Assembly (NCBI RefSeq): GCF_022605725.1
Contig: NC_065548.1
Location: 15,037,644 to 15,101,643 of the forward strand
DNA from: Anthonomus grandis grandis
Lineage: Eukaryota; Arthropoda; Insecta; Coleoptera; Curculionidae
DNA length: 64,000 nt
Reading direction: 5' to 3'
This document shows positions 1 to 13,000 of the stretch, one piece after another. Within the stretch, counting starts at the first letter, position 1. Each line of letters opens with the position of its first letter. A program made the position numbers and the translations under genes. The notes under the pieces are model-generated. The model was not told the origin of the DNA. It made no database searches and saw only the letters and a program-made list of their open reading frames with translations.

Positions 1-1070
1 TAACCTGACTAAATGACGGCAGCTGGCACAAAGAGTGTTAAGACAATTTTTAGAAAATTAGAAAGAAATATATTAATTTATATTCATACTAATGGCCACA
101 TACTTATTGTATGAGTGGAAGTAAATTTTTCAAATCTGCGTATCCGCTTATAAGCCATGTTGTATATTCGGGTTGTACCAAAATATATTTTTTTTTAAAT
201 TCTGTCTTTCAGATTTCTCATTCTACTGTACGCATTTGACATAAGGATTTCTATTAGAGAGCTATTTAAGATATTCTTTTATGTTGTTCAATTTCCTTGA
301 AATCAAAATCATTTTGTACCTTTTTTCAAGAATTTGTGGCAAAATATTTATAGGTAAACAATATTAACAATATACAAAAATCAAAAATTGTTAGATTATG
401 AGGAGGTAATCTCCATTGCCTTCTCTTACTAGCCACTTATGTGCTTACTATTATGTTTATATATTTTAGATATTAAACAACCCTTGTCTTACACTACTTT
501 AAATTCGATTTTAGTTAATTATCAAATACCTGCACTTTGATTATGGATGAGGCGAGTCTAGCAAAATTTGTTAATGTTCGCTTTTTAGGCGTATTCAAAA
601 ACACTTAGATTCCATGAATAATTTTTGTTAAATGATAGTTAAATATCTTTGTTTGCATCTCAAGTCACACGTACACAATCACACATATAATAATAGCTTG
701 ATATCAAATCGGGCATTCCGCATGAGGTAATTTGGTTAAAGTGTCTTTTGCACTGAAGATGTAGCTAAATATGGAAAGTTTTGATTTGAATGACAATGTA
801 AAAGGATCGACTTATAAACGGTAAAGCTTTTTTTTAAAAAGTTTTAAGGTAAAGCTTTTTTTAAACCCATTAAAAAAACTTTTAAAAAAGTTTTTTTAAT
901 GGGTTATATACAAACTAAATTTATATTCGGAATACCCGACTCTATTAGGGATTTAATTTAATTTTTGTTTATTTTTTTATATACATATGCCTAGCATAGT
1001 TTTATGTGTGGTGGCAACTTTTTTTTTTTTTTTTTAATGTTATTCTTGGTTTTATTTTTTATGGATATGG
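1..1070. other. Non-coding AT-rich flank with a perfect hairpin
   Basis: I see no gene here. There is a 20 bp perfect inverted repeat with a 2 bp spacer (arms 864-883 and 886-905) just after a short duplicated AAGCTTTTTT-rich block, and a poly-T run near 1021-1036. Nothing else stands out. Confidence 0.5.
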
Positions 1071-2912
1071 CTAGGTTAGCTAGTTATTTTTTGGGGGCAT
1101 GGCATTGGCGTGGGGTGCTGACGGAGGGTAATAGGAACAATCTTGTTTTTTGTAATGGATGGTAATGGCGGAAATGGCCAGTTTGGTCTTAATACGCATC
1201 AATTATTAAAATCCAATAATAAGTTTTTATGTGGTCATCTCAATATTCGGTCCCTTAATACTGGATTCGATGAATTTGTAAATTACATAACTGATAATAA
1301 TTTTGACATTTTGGGATTGACTGAGACCTGGTTGACGGCTTATACTGATAACTTGGCACATCAAATTGAGGGTTATAATTTCGTCAGGAAAGATCGATTA
1401 GGGCGTGGCGGTGGGGTCGGTTTTTATGTTAAAAAATATGTTAATTTTGAAGTTTATCACATTCACAACCCGCCACAGAACTTCGAATTCTTAAGCATAA
1501 AAACTCAGATTTCTAGCAAAAATATTTTGCAACAAACAATGGAAGTTTGGAGCAATCAAGGTATCTTGACTTGGAAGTTGGTGTTCGTCAGGGCTCCATA
1601 TTGGGACCTCTTTTATTTTCGATTTATGTTGCGGATATGCCTAACTGTATTGAACATTGTAAATTACAACAATATGCTGATGATTCTCAAATATACATGC
1701 CATTACATTTTTTAAATTTTAATATTTCTGAGCAAAAAATTAAATCGGATATACTAAACATAGTTAATTTTTCCAATGAGCATAACTTAAAAATTAACCC
1801 TGCTAAATCTAACATCATTTTATATGGCTGTAAGTCAGGAATTCTGAGACACTTATATGAAAGTATAAATATTGAGATTAATGGAGAAAAAATTCCAGTT
1901 GTCAATGAAGTGAAAATATTAGGATTGACTTTAGATTCTAACCTTTCTTTTGAGACACACATTAAGAACAAATTAAATATAGGCTATATGCGTCTTAGAA
2001 ATTTGTACAGATTTAAAAATGTCTTAAAAAGTAAAACCAAATATTATCTCTGCAATAGCCTCATTCTCTCCTTACTCGACTACGGTGATATCGTATATTC
2101 TAATTCTATAACATCTGAGCTTTCTAGATATATACAAAAATTGCAAAATAGCTGTATAAGATTTTCTTATAGCGCTGCCTATCGGGAGCATATCACACCT
2201 TATTTAAACATAAATTCTATTTTAAATATGGAAAGGAGAAGAAAATTACACATATATGCCTTCATATATAAAATAATAAAGTCGGGTCAACCCCCTTATT
2301 TAAATAAGTTATTTACTACTCTCTCGCATTTACATAATACTCGTAATGTTGGAAATTTTAGGATACCTCAACATAGAACAAGTAACTTCCACAAGTCATT
2401 CTCGGTTGTCGGAGTTACAATGTGGAATAACTTGCCAAATAATATTAAATATTTGTCATTTATTAAATTTTACACCAAGGTTAAGCAAGTTCTTCTCGAC
2501 TCCCAACAAGATGCCTAATAGTATGACTAGTAGTAGATACATAGTAGTATAAACTGCAAAATCAACTAAGACCAAAGAAAAGCCGGCTTGTCCAATCTTT
2601 ATTTTGTGGTTCTTTTTTGTCAATTCTTGTTACCTTCCGTCGCATACCAGCCAAATTGCTCTGCCATTTTTTGTTTCTACCCTTTTTTAGTTTTAGTTTT
2701 GTTCTTTTTTAGGTTAATTAAGAATTTTTTCTAGGAATTTTGTGTTTATTTATAATGTTTTCAAGGCCTGTTTCACGCAAATTGCGCTATCGGTTTTATA
2801 TAATCGCGAAGCAGTTCCTTTTACCAAAAATTGTCAATTTTATTTTCTCATGTAGCTAATTATATTTATAACTATTTTTTTGGTAATAAACTTTTTTGAC
2901 TTTGACTTTTTT
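1071..2912 (+). mobile_element. Non-LTR retrotransposon, internally deleted (endonuclease N-terminus joined to RT palm)
   Basis: The reading frame from 1155 starts like an AP-type endonuclease (EEP) domain: HLNIRSLN, then DILGLTETWL, then GRGGGVGFYVKK. At about 1540 it jumps straight into the second half of a reverse transcriptase in another frame: VGVRQGSILGPLLF, the catalytic QYADDSQIY, then KILGLTLDSNLSFETHI. It continues to a C-terminus (ends 2518) with YKIIKSGQPPYL and WNNLPNNIKYL. The rest of the endonuclease and the RT fingers are missing, so this is an internal deletion, not a normal ORF. The 3' end has AATAAA at 2885 followed by a short TTTGAC repeat typical of LINE tails. The C-terminal motifs suit the CR1/Jockey group; the exact clade is not settled. 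Confidence 0.85.
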
Positions 2913-3439
2913 TGAAAATAAAGCGAAAAAAGCAAAGGTTAATTTTGATACATATGAGTCTGAGACAAAGAATTCATTAATCACTATTTTTACTAAAGAC
3001 GGAAAAGGCCAATTTTGATATGGATTGATTCAATTTTTGTATCATGTACGCCAGTTTACTTATGAATACAGGAAATGAAAAAAAAACAAAGTTAACACTT
3101 TTCTGCTGACTAATTGGGAAATTGGGAACTAAATAATCTTACCATGACTGTAATGATAAAAAAATTAGAGAGATTTAAACATATTACTGCATTTTAGGTT
3201 TTCTTATTTAAAACGATTGATTTCTTGCAAGTCTGAATATTGTAAAGATCTGACAAACAGGCACATAAATTAGTTAGTTACTTTCTTTAGCTAGTCGTTA
3301 TGGGTGTGACAGCGTACAATATACTCGACCTTTCAGATTTTAAGGGAAAAATTAATGATGTGATGGTTCAGAATAGTCACCTTTATGAAAACAACTTTAT
3401 ATTAGAAATACTTGGAGTATTAGCACTTTTCTATTTTTT

Positions 3440-4000
3440 TTATTATTTTATTGTTATTTTTAATTTTACCCCAATTTATTTTCATATTTCCTTCGGTCTT
3501 AAATAGCGGGGTTAATTTAGAATATTATCCCAATATATTCTACATTCTTTTTGCTGATGACACTATCTCTGTTACTGGTAGTACCCTTCAAGCTTTTCTG
3601 CTAGGTTCCTTGGAGGAACAGGAGATGACCGAGAGATGGTGTATATCGAAAAAGCTATTGTTAAACAGGGAGAAGACTGATGAGTTTTCATGATCAACTC
3701 CAACCAAATTTCTTGGTGCTATCAATTGCGGTAGCCTCAAATTCATATAAAAAATATTCATAAAAATAAATATTCTTCGCCTTTTAAGTATTAATTTATT
3801 TAAATTCCTACTTTGCAACTTATCATGCCCGCATCTTTCATATGCTGTACTTGTTTGGAGTCATGCTCTATGTGCTCAAAGATTCTTTAGACTGCAAATA
3901 AAGGCAATTAGGGCTTTAAGAAGTTATAGGTATGACTGTAGGGTGATATTTAGGACTCTCGGAACACAAGGAAGTGTAACCTTTTCTTTATAATCTAGAA
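3440..4000 (+). mobile_element. Decayed LINE reverse transcriptase fragment
   Basis: A short stretch translates as LFADDTISVTG (RT catalytic box with FADD) followed by LLLNREKT, the usual spacing for the RT palm and the LN..KT box. Shifted frames after a stop near 3693 give a poor match to the thumb region (LSYAVLVWSHAL, IKAIRALRSYRYDCR). There are many stops and no endonuclease. It looks like an old 5'-truncated copy. Confidence 0.6.
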
Positions 4001-4312
4001 TGCCTGTAGTATATCAGAAAGAATATTTAGCAGTTTATCACACATAGCAGCGTGCATGACCACCAGATAAGACAGAAAGGTAATATAATACCACCTTACT
4101 GAAAAATAAAGAGGTGTCAAGATGGTCCAGGTAAAAATATTTTTATGTTTTACCAAAGGAAGTTAAGTTTTTGGATGTGGTCAATTTAACAAAAAAATTA
4201 AAAGTAACTTTTATAGAAAATGTATTTTATTCAAAAGAAGAATTCTTTGCAATTGTTTGAAAGAGCATTTAATCTGTAGAAACTTGATTACCCAGTGTCT
4301 ATATATTCACAT

Positions 4313-5690
4313 ATACAGGGTGTCCCCTTTCAAATGGTCAAAAATGCTAGAGTATATACAGGAGCCATAAAGAAGCAGTTTGAAATAGGATAGCAATGGA
4401 AGAGCGCCGTTTCCAAAATACAAAATTTTGGGGTGTTAAAATTTAAAAAAAAATCAATTTTTTTCCTTTGAATTAAAATCATTACAATAAAAAATAAATA
4501 ATTTAACTAAACAATAAACCATTTAAATTAAAAAAAAAACACAATTTAGGCAATAAACAGTAAAAAACAATTTAAACATGAGCGATTCAAACCAAATGCT
4601 CAAAGTGTCCTCCATGCATTTCCACACATTTTCTGCACCTGTTGACCCAAGATGTAGGCGATCAAAGACCCCTGGATCATTTCTTAAAAAGTCCGCAGCC
4701 ACAACTCTTGCAACTAGGTCTTCTTTGTTGGTTACAGGTTGCGTAGATAAGCTGTTCCATGACGCCCCAGACAAAAAAAGTCAAGAGATGTCAGATCAGG
4801 TGATTTTGCTGGCCAAGGGACTGGACCACCTCTACCAATCTACCGGTTGTAGTTCTGATCCAAGAACGCCCTTATAGTATTACGAGCGAAATGCGCTGGA
4901 CAACCAGGCTGGAGTTCTCTCTGATCTCTAATATTCTGTCTGACAACATTATTTGCAATAGGGTATCGAATCTGGATCTTCTGCAAAAATTGACTTCCGA
5001 TCCGTTCTCCTAAAAAAAGTGACTCCCATACCGTAAAAATACTGGGTAATGCCAAAGTTTACTGAATAAAATACGAAAAGTATTTTATTCAGTAAACTTT
5101 GGTAATGCTATAATATAGTGCATACTAATAGGTATGCACTGACACTAAACAACAAAAACATGTACACACTTTGGTATTATTATTATTTATTTGATGAAGA
5201 TTACCATCAAAAACTGAAATTTTCGGGAAATAAAAAAAAACGAATAAAATAAAAATAATAAAATAAAGAACTCTGGTATGCATTTTATTTTTTTGCACCA
5301 AAACGGTGTGTCGGATCGCAAAAATGCAAGAGCTGTGTTTTGTTGATTTTTTAAATATTGTCAAAATTTTTTGACAAAATATTCAGAGAATAATTTTTTT
5401 TTCAGAAAAACAGTGGCGTACCTGTTTTTTTATAAAACATTCAACGTGCATGTGCTGAAAGTCCGTCCCTGGACAAGTCAAATTACTTGAAATTCCTTAA
5501 GAAGTTGCCTCACCACATATCATTTAAACCCTAATAAATTCATTTAAATCGCTTAAAGCGTTTTTAATACAGAGGGAAAAAAACGATATTTTTGAAAAAT
5601 TTTAACACCCTGTATTTTGGAAAAGAGGCACTTCCGACACTTTCGATGTCCTATCTATACCGGTACCTTAAACCTAATAAACCTAATATC
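4313..5690 (-). mobile_element. Degenerate mariner-related DNA transposon with subterminal inverted repeats
   Basis: Both ends carry related inverted sequences: at 4400-4450 a block reading TTTCCAAAATA...GGTGTTAAAATTT, and at 5590-5640 its inverted counterpart ending in AACACCCTGTATTTTGGAAAA. The left end starts TATACAGGGTGTCCC. On the - strand, transposase pieces appear in order: QFLQKIQIRYPI, then GCPAHFARNTIRAFLDQ (second catalytic Asp replaced or lost), then WPAKSPDLTSLDFF, then VTNKEDLVARVVAA and a decayed C-terminus. These match mariner-type transposases of the DUF4817-like group found in insects. Frameshifts and a palindromic insertion at 5052-5102 show it is dead. The exact right terminus is not certain. 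Confidence 0.75.
5047..5107. repeat. 51 bp near-perfect palindrome flanked by TAATG
   Basis: Arms 5052-5074 and 5080-5102 are perfect 23 bp inverted repeats around a 5 bp spacer. The palindrome is flanked by TAATG on both sides (5047-5051 and 5103-5107), which looks like a 5 bp target duplication inside the older transposon. Confidence 0.85.
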
Positions 5691-5705
5691 GGTACCTTAA
5701 ACCTA
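5661..5705. repeat. 16 bp direct duplication
   Basis: The 16-mer CGGTACCTTAAACCTA occurs at 5661-5676 and again at 5690-5705, with a shorter AAACCTAAT echo between. It lies at the right edge of the transposon remnant. Confidence 0.8.
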
Positions 5706-7066
5706 TAGAAATCAGAGTTGTGGTAGGGACAAGACCTTACCCAAACTTAATTATGGTAATTTATAATTTATGTTAACCCATTTTCATTCAGATTCCAAAA
5801 AATAATGGACCAAAAGAATTAGAGCGTCTTTAAATATTTTTTTTTTAATAATAGCGATCTAGTTTCTAAAGATCTGTACCATCGTATCATAACAACTTAT
5901 TAAATATCTTTTCAGGCAGGTTTTCGAAAATAGATGATATAGCATTAAACTAACTTAATATTAGCATTATACCATTTTATATTCCCTCCTATGTCGAGCT
6001 AAGATAACTAAAAATAAAATAGTCAATATTAGGTTTAATACTTAATGCTAAATAGTCATAAGATACTGAGAATATGACTTTTTAACTTCTTGTTAAATGG
6101 GCAATTTTTTTTTGGAACACGAAAGACTTAAAAGATTAAAAATAATTAATAAAGTAATAACATTATAAGACTTAGTATTATTTCCGGATCAGAAACGTAT
6201 TGTTCTAATTTTGTTATTAAATATAAGTAACCTTTTACTGGTTTTATAGTTTTTTAAATATGTGACTATTGTTTTTATTTATTTTACATTAAAAAAAATA
6301 GTTACAAAATATAATTTTTCCACCTTTATCTAATATTCTAGAAAAAAAAAATTATTAAATAAAAAAACAATTTAAAAAAGGTTTTTGTATTGCAGAAACG
6401 TTTTTGTTTTGCAGACCACTGTAAAGTTACTTTTCATTCGGGAGTGGATACTAACATTTTACCAACCATTATTAAAAGGGATTAAAATATACAATGTTTT
6501 GATTTAAAATTTAAGAATATTAGTGATAAGTAGCTTTGTAAATTTAAGTTAAATTTAATTAAAAGTTTAGTTATTTTTTTTTATTGAACAAGGCATATGA
6601 TAGATAGCTTAGATGAATTCTATAACGTTACAGAAATTGGATACATGATTCCTGAAATGTTCTAATTAGGTTTTTGAAATGTATTTGTGTTTTGTTGCAA
6701 TATATGCTAAATTTTGGTAAATAAAAATACTTTTTGTATCACACTTTCCTCTTATAGCCCTAGGACTTCATACAGCTTTGGTTCAAGTATGTTATCGTAC
6801 ATTAACAATTCTTCGTTAAGAAATACATATTTTTCAAAATCGGTAGCAATAAATGAGATAAGTAGCATTACGATTAACTATAGCAGATCTGGCGCAATGC
6901 GCACTTATAAAAACTATATAAAAATGTAAATGAGGTTACTAAATTTTCCAGTCCACCAATCATTGCTACGACTTGCTTCTAAACCTAACCTAACCTTTAT
7001 CTCACTGTGTGTCTGTCTGTTAACCGCGCTTTTATCAGTATTTTTGATTAGTTTTATACAATTAAA
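5706..7066 (+). promoter_or_regulatory. Upstream region and 5' leader of Paics
   Basis: There is no coding signal on either strand. The last 100 bases before the Paics start (about 6960-7066) are less AT-rich and contain two CCTAA units (AACCTAACCTAACC near 6983) and pyrimidine-rich sequence, so the transcription start probably lies here. No TATA box can be assigned with confidence. Confidence 0.35.
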
Positions 7067-10000
7067 ATGGCTAACGTTTTAAAGGAAGGTAAGTACAAAA
7101 AACGCCAATAATCTGAATATCCTTTTTAAAGTTTTTTAATAACATTAAATTAATTAAAAGTTATATTTATTCATCGTTCATTAAGACTCATAGAGCGAAC
7201 CATGTGTTTTCACTTTCATAAGCCGCGACTTGATTTTCAGCTTCTATCTCAGTCTAACACATACTATAGAAATAAATTGATTTACACAGTATGTCTGTAT
7301 GAACTTATTTACGTTTTATGGTTGACCTTTTTAATTTATCAGGGAACAGGGATAGTCAATGTTTATGAAGGTTTAAGTTATTATTACCAGATCTTATAAT
7401 AATAAATTATAAAATTCTATTCTATGTATTATATTTTCTGCATCATCATAATTTTGTCACTACAGTTTTACTTGCATATAGATACTCTATAATGTAACTA
7501 ATAAAAAATCAAATATAATGTAATATAAAAGAACAAACAAAGATGCAAAAATAGGTCATGAATATCAGCCCCAAGTAACACAATTACGTATTATATACGT
7601 ACACAGGGCATAGGTATACCACAAAGTGCCTATTATGTATAAACGGAGTTTTTGGTAGAAATGCACGTCTTCTTTAGAACACCTTATGTCTTTTTTTGGA
7701 CATTGTTTATGAATTTAACGTTTACAAAACATTTTTTTAGGTGTAAATGTATTTGAAAATTTAGAAAAATATTTATAAGAACTGATGACACTATTTATAT
7801 TTTAGTAAACTAATAAAAATACATCAATACAATACTAATTAAATTACAAGATAATTTGGCGAATAAACGAGGTATTGGTAGATTATTGGTATAAAAGTTT
7901 CATTAAAATTTTTCCCTAATGTATCAATTCAAATTAAACCAAAAACGGTTTCATCAATAAAAATAATAAAAAGACTATAAATAACAAACAAGTATAAAAT
8001 GCTGAAAAGGATAACAATAAAAAGGAATATAATTAAGTTTGCTTAGTAATTATACCTAATGACATAATTAAATAAAACTAGCAGTTTCCATAGATTCAAG
8101 CATATCTCTTTTTGGCAAACTAGCATAGGTAACACTTGCTGAACTTGATATGATTAAGAAATTTCTATCTATTTTTTGTGCACAAGTTACATTCATAAAC
8201 TCCTCCTAAAACAAAAAAAGCACCACAAAAATATAATAACTTCTTCTTTAGGTTCATAAGGATTATTGCATAATAACCAGAAGTCCTTTTTAAGTTTTTA
8301 TTAATATTTAAAATAGCTTATATTAATATGAAAAAAATTACTTAACAGTATTTTACTCTAAAAACATTAAATAAAAATTTTACTTAAAACAGGAATAATT
8401 ATGACAAAAAAAAACAAATAGCCCTAAATATTATGTAAGTTAAAAAGGAATTTGATTTTTTGAAAATTTGTCTGCAGCTATGGGTTTTACCGTTTTTTTG
8501 GATCTTATATTATTTTTTAATTGTAATTGTTATTGGATCATGTTTTACTATTTTTACATAATTGTTATACCTTTTCTTAAGTGAATTTTCCGCAATATTA
8601 TTACAAATATTGCCAGACCAAAACTGAGAGAGATTACAGTTCACACATTCACATTCATATACACATTTAAACAACGTTATGCAGAATATTCTTACAACTA
8701 AAAAAGATTTGCTTTTTTTTGACAATATACGTACATTTATTTGAAGGTGTTGTCTTGTATTATAAAAAACTGTAAAGATTTTTTAAATTTTTATCGTTTT
8801 GGCACAGATTTAAAAAATTAAAACAAATTTAGATTGAAATAAAATAAAAATTTTAATTAAAATAAACTTTGGTGACTTTTTTTAAATTAGTAGGAAGACT
8901 TTTGCAAAAAAAACCAATAACCCAATGTCTTAAATTTTAAGAAAATCGACATTTTTTTAAATGTCATAAATACAGATCGTTTTTAATTAAAATTAAAATA
9001 TTTAATTAGAAGGAAATTTAAAAAAGAAAAAGTTAAAAAACTATTACATTTTGAGATTCTCAAAAAAAATTTTTGGTTCTAATGATTCACTTACTGATTT
9101 TAAATAAATAAAAGCTGATGAATATATATAAAAATATATATTTATTTCAAGGCTCAATTAATTTATTTTATTTTTATATTGATTCTTTAATCAAGTTCAT
9201 CAATTGAATGATCAGTTATTGGGGTTATTCTTCAACTTTTTTTTATACCTTATATACAGTGCAGCGCTTTAATAACATTATCTATAATATATACAAATTA
9301 TAATATAAAGTTTCTGCAACATTATAAAAAGCTGTTTTTTTTTCTGTTTAATTCTAATAGATATATTCTATATCTAATATTCCTCTTTTGTTCTTCTGGG
9401 AAACCTATGAACTTAATTAATTTTTATTCATTAACCATAAGTTTAAGAACCTGATAAATAATCAATATATTAATTATATTTCACATCCACTAATCTGGTA
9501 TCTCTTCACATTTTAGTATCCCCAAATATTATATGCTCGCATATAATATTATATTTCTAACTAATTTATGTTTTATTCAGCAGTGAAAATAATGAATAAA
9601 ACATAATTTGTAAAAATCAATTATCATCTCCAATCAAGTTATTTTATATTACATATTTTGAATCATACCTATTTTTTATTTTAGTTGGCGGTTACAAACT
9701 GGGCAAACTTATTATTGAAGGAAAAACCAAACAGGTTTATGAAATCCCAGATGAGCCCAGCAATTGTCTTTTAGTCAGCAAGGACAGAATTACATGCCAA
9801 GATGGTCTGGTAGCACACAATCTTCAAGGAAAATCGGTCATTTCCAATAAAACAACGAGCAAAGTTTTCGAAATTTTAAATTCAGTCGGTGAGCGTAATT
9901 CGAATTAAGTAATATGGGGATGTTTATGATCATTTTTTTTTACAAAGGTATTCCCACCTCATTCGTGAAAAAGGCCGCGGATAATGCATTTGTATCGAAG

Positions 10001-13000
10001 AAATGTGAGATGATCCCGATTGAATGGGTTACGAGACGTTTGGCGACCGGTTCATTTCTTAAAAGGCATCCAGGAGTAAAAGAGGGATACAGATTTGCAC
10101 CTGTGAAACACGAAACTTTCTTCAAGGATGACGCAAATCACGATCCCCAATGGTCGGAAGAGCAGTTGATCAGTGCTGGATTTAAATTCAATGGCCTATT
10201 GATTGGTAAGTTGACAAAACAAGTAAATTTCTATCTAGGGTTAACGCATTTATGAACTCACGTAATTTTTTTTACAGGAGAAAAAGAAGTAGACTACATG
10301 ACAAGGGTCTCCATATTAGTATTCGAAGTTTTAGAAAAAATATGGCAAACCAGAAACTGTGCCCTCATTGACATGAAAATTGAATTTGGTGTGGACAAGA
10401 ATGGCAAGTATTTTTATCTATTAAAGTTTTAAAGTCTTCACAATTTTAATACTTTTTATTTATCATCTTTCAGTGGATTTCCCAATCAAAATATGTTTAT
10501 ATTAAAATAACAAATAACTTGATTTATACTGATTTGGTCTTTTTGACCTCTGTGACGTTATTTATGAAATATTTAGCTAGCAACGACCCTCCCATTTCAT
10601 GTTGCAATACACCAAGATAAACATATAATGAAAAATCCTATTTTTGGTTCATATAAGTAAATATATTAATAATCGATAGGAGCTCGTGAAGATTTTAGTT
10701 ATTAAGTGACCTTTAGATTAAGTTAATTGCAAAAAATGATAAATTCTTTTTGAAAAACATTTCACTAAAAAATTGATTTATGATGTAATGTTTTTGAAAT
10801 TTTCCTAAGTAATAAATTAATATGATTCTAACAACTTATGCTAAAGCTAAAAAGTAGTCAAAAAGGTAAAATAATCTTAAATTTTCGACTCTTAGGACAT
10901 ATATGTTTTGTTTTAATTAACTCTTTAAAATGACATATTTTAGCTATGTTAATTTAATATTAAACAAATTAGGATATTTACAATTTTGTAACAAATTATA
11001 GGTACGGTTATAAACAAACGGTTAAATAGGAATAATCAGTAATAATTAGGTCAAAAGTTTCTGACACACATATGATCACTGTCTGATTTGGACTTAAATA
11101 AGTAGAAAAGTAAAATAAAACTGTTTAGAAAAAGTCTATCGATTTCATCGGGAAAATTATAATAAAAAATAAGACTAAACTTCTAATACAAAACATTAAA
11201 GAAAAAAAAAACAAATATAATAAAAATATTAAGTAAATAGTATGATATTTTGCTATAGGATTGCAGCGGAGTTCTTTTAACAATAAAAAAATTATAGACT
11301 CAGAAACATAGTATCTCGATACTTCTCCAAAATATAAAAAACCTCTTTAAAACCAAGGGATTTTCTCTATAATAATTTAATACTTTTAGGGGAAATTCTT
11401 GTCGCCGACGTTATCGACTCTGACAGCTGGAGATTGTGGCCTTCCGGAGATAAAAGACTAATGGTGGACAAACAAGTTTACAGAAATCTAACCACCGTAA
11501 CCGACAAAGACTTGGACACTGTGAAGAGAAATTTCGAATGGGTAGCTGATCAACTCGACCATTTGCTACCACCAAGGTAAATGCTAAAACAATATTAAAA
11601 TAAATATAAACTATAATTAAACTAGTAATTTTTGGATTCAGTGACCATTTGGTAGTCATAATCATGGGCAGCCCGAGCGACAAGGAGCACTGTAACAAAA
11701 TCAGGAAATACTGCGAAGACTTGGGTCTTAACGTGGAAATCAGGGTTTCTTCCGCACATAAAACGACCGAAGGCACATTGAAAATCGTGAGCCACTACGA
11801 ATCTCTGAACATTAAAATTGTATTTATTGCTGTCGCTGGAAGATCTAATGGACTAGGTCCTGTCATATCTGGAAATACTGATTTTCCTGTAAGTATTGTT
11901 ATTGTTATTCTTTAACTCAAACACAAGAGCTTGAGAGCGGAATCAGAGCTAGTCCAGTTAAATTGAAACACCTTCATATAAGGAAAAATGTATATTTACA
12001 TTTCTAGTAATAGCTATTTGATATTGTGAGGAAATTGTCAAATATATTTCTGACCCACCTTTTCCAGATTACTTGTAGGTCAATTTGGTAAAAAGTTTTG
12101 ATTTTTATGAAAAGAAATACTCTCCATATATATATTTATTAGGTAATTTAACTAAAATAACTAGTAACTTTCGTATGATAAATTTTTTCATCGATGTGAT
12201 TATTGAAGTCAGGAGATATAGGCGCTTACAGTCCTTTTCTGATTCACTAATCAGTGTCTCATGATTTAGTACGATAAAATATATTGTTTTAAAACTCTAT
12301 TTTTTGGTTCATATCTAATGAACTATTACTACTACTTACCTAAATAAACTATTTAGTTATTTTATTCAGCTAGTTAAATCTGTGATATAGGCAACCGCTT
12401 TATCTTAATATTCCAATTATTTCGTGACAATATTCTCAAAAAGAATTAATATCTTGTAAGAAAAGTAGCAAAAAATGTCCCAACTGAAAATATAGTTTGA
12501 CTTAAATTTAAGCGGCTCTTAAACTTTTTAATAATAATGATATTCAATGATAATTGAATAAATTCCATATGATATAGATACCAATGTGTCCCTTCTTTCA
12601 TTTGTCGATGTCTAATCCAATGACAAATTTTGTCAGAAAAATTAAACATGATAGTATATTCACAGAATATTTATACCAAATAATATCATTTCTAAAGAAA
12701 CCTTAAGGTTCAGAAAACTCAAACATTGGTTGTGTTCTCTGAACGATATGTACTCAGAGCAGCCATATATATATATATTTTATGAACATTCAAGTAGAAT
12801 TAACAAATATTCTATGAAGTATCTGTGTGAGAAGTGAGAGTAATCCTGTAAAATTTGAGAATATTCCACGTTTTATAGCTATCTCCTGTTTGTGTTAAGA
12901 GTACATAAATGTTAAGAGAGTTTTGTTTCTTTTTGTTAAGTCTGTTGTATAAAAAAATTAAATCATTCTCATCAGGGTTTCTAAAAAATATTCCCTCAAG

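Noticed and set aside
6980..6996. CCTAACCTAACC upstream of Paics as a telomere repeat
   Set aside because: Only two units of the insect CCTAA telomere repeat are present, and they lie in a gene leader. Too short to be telomeric.
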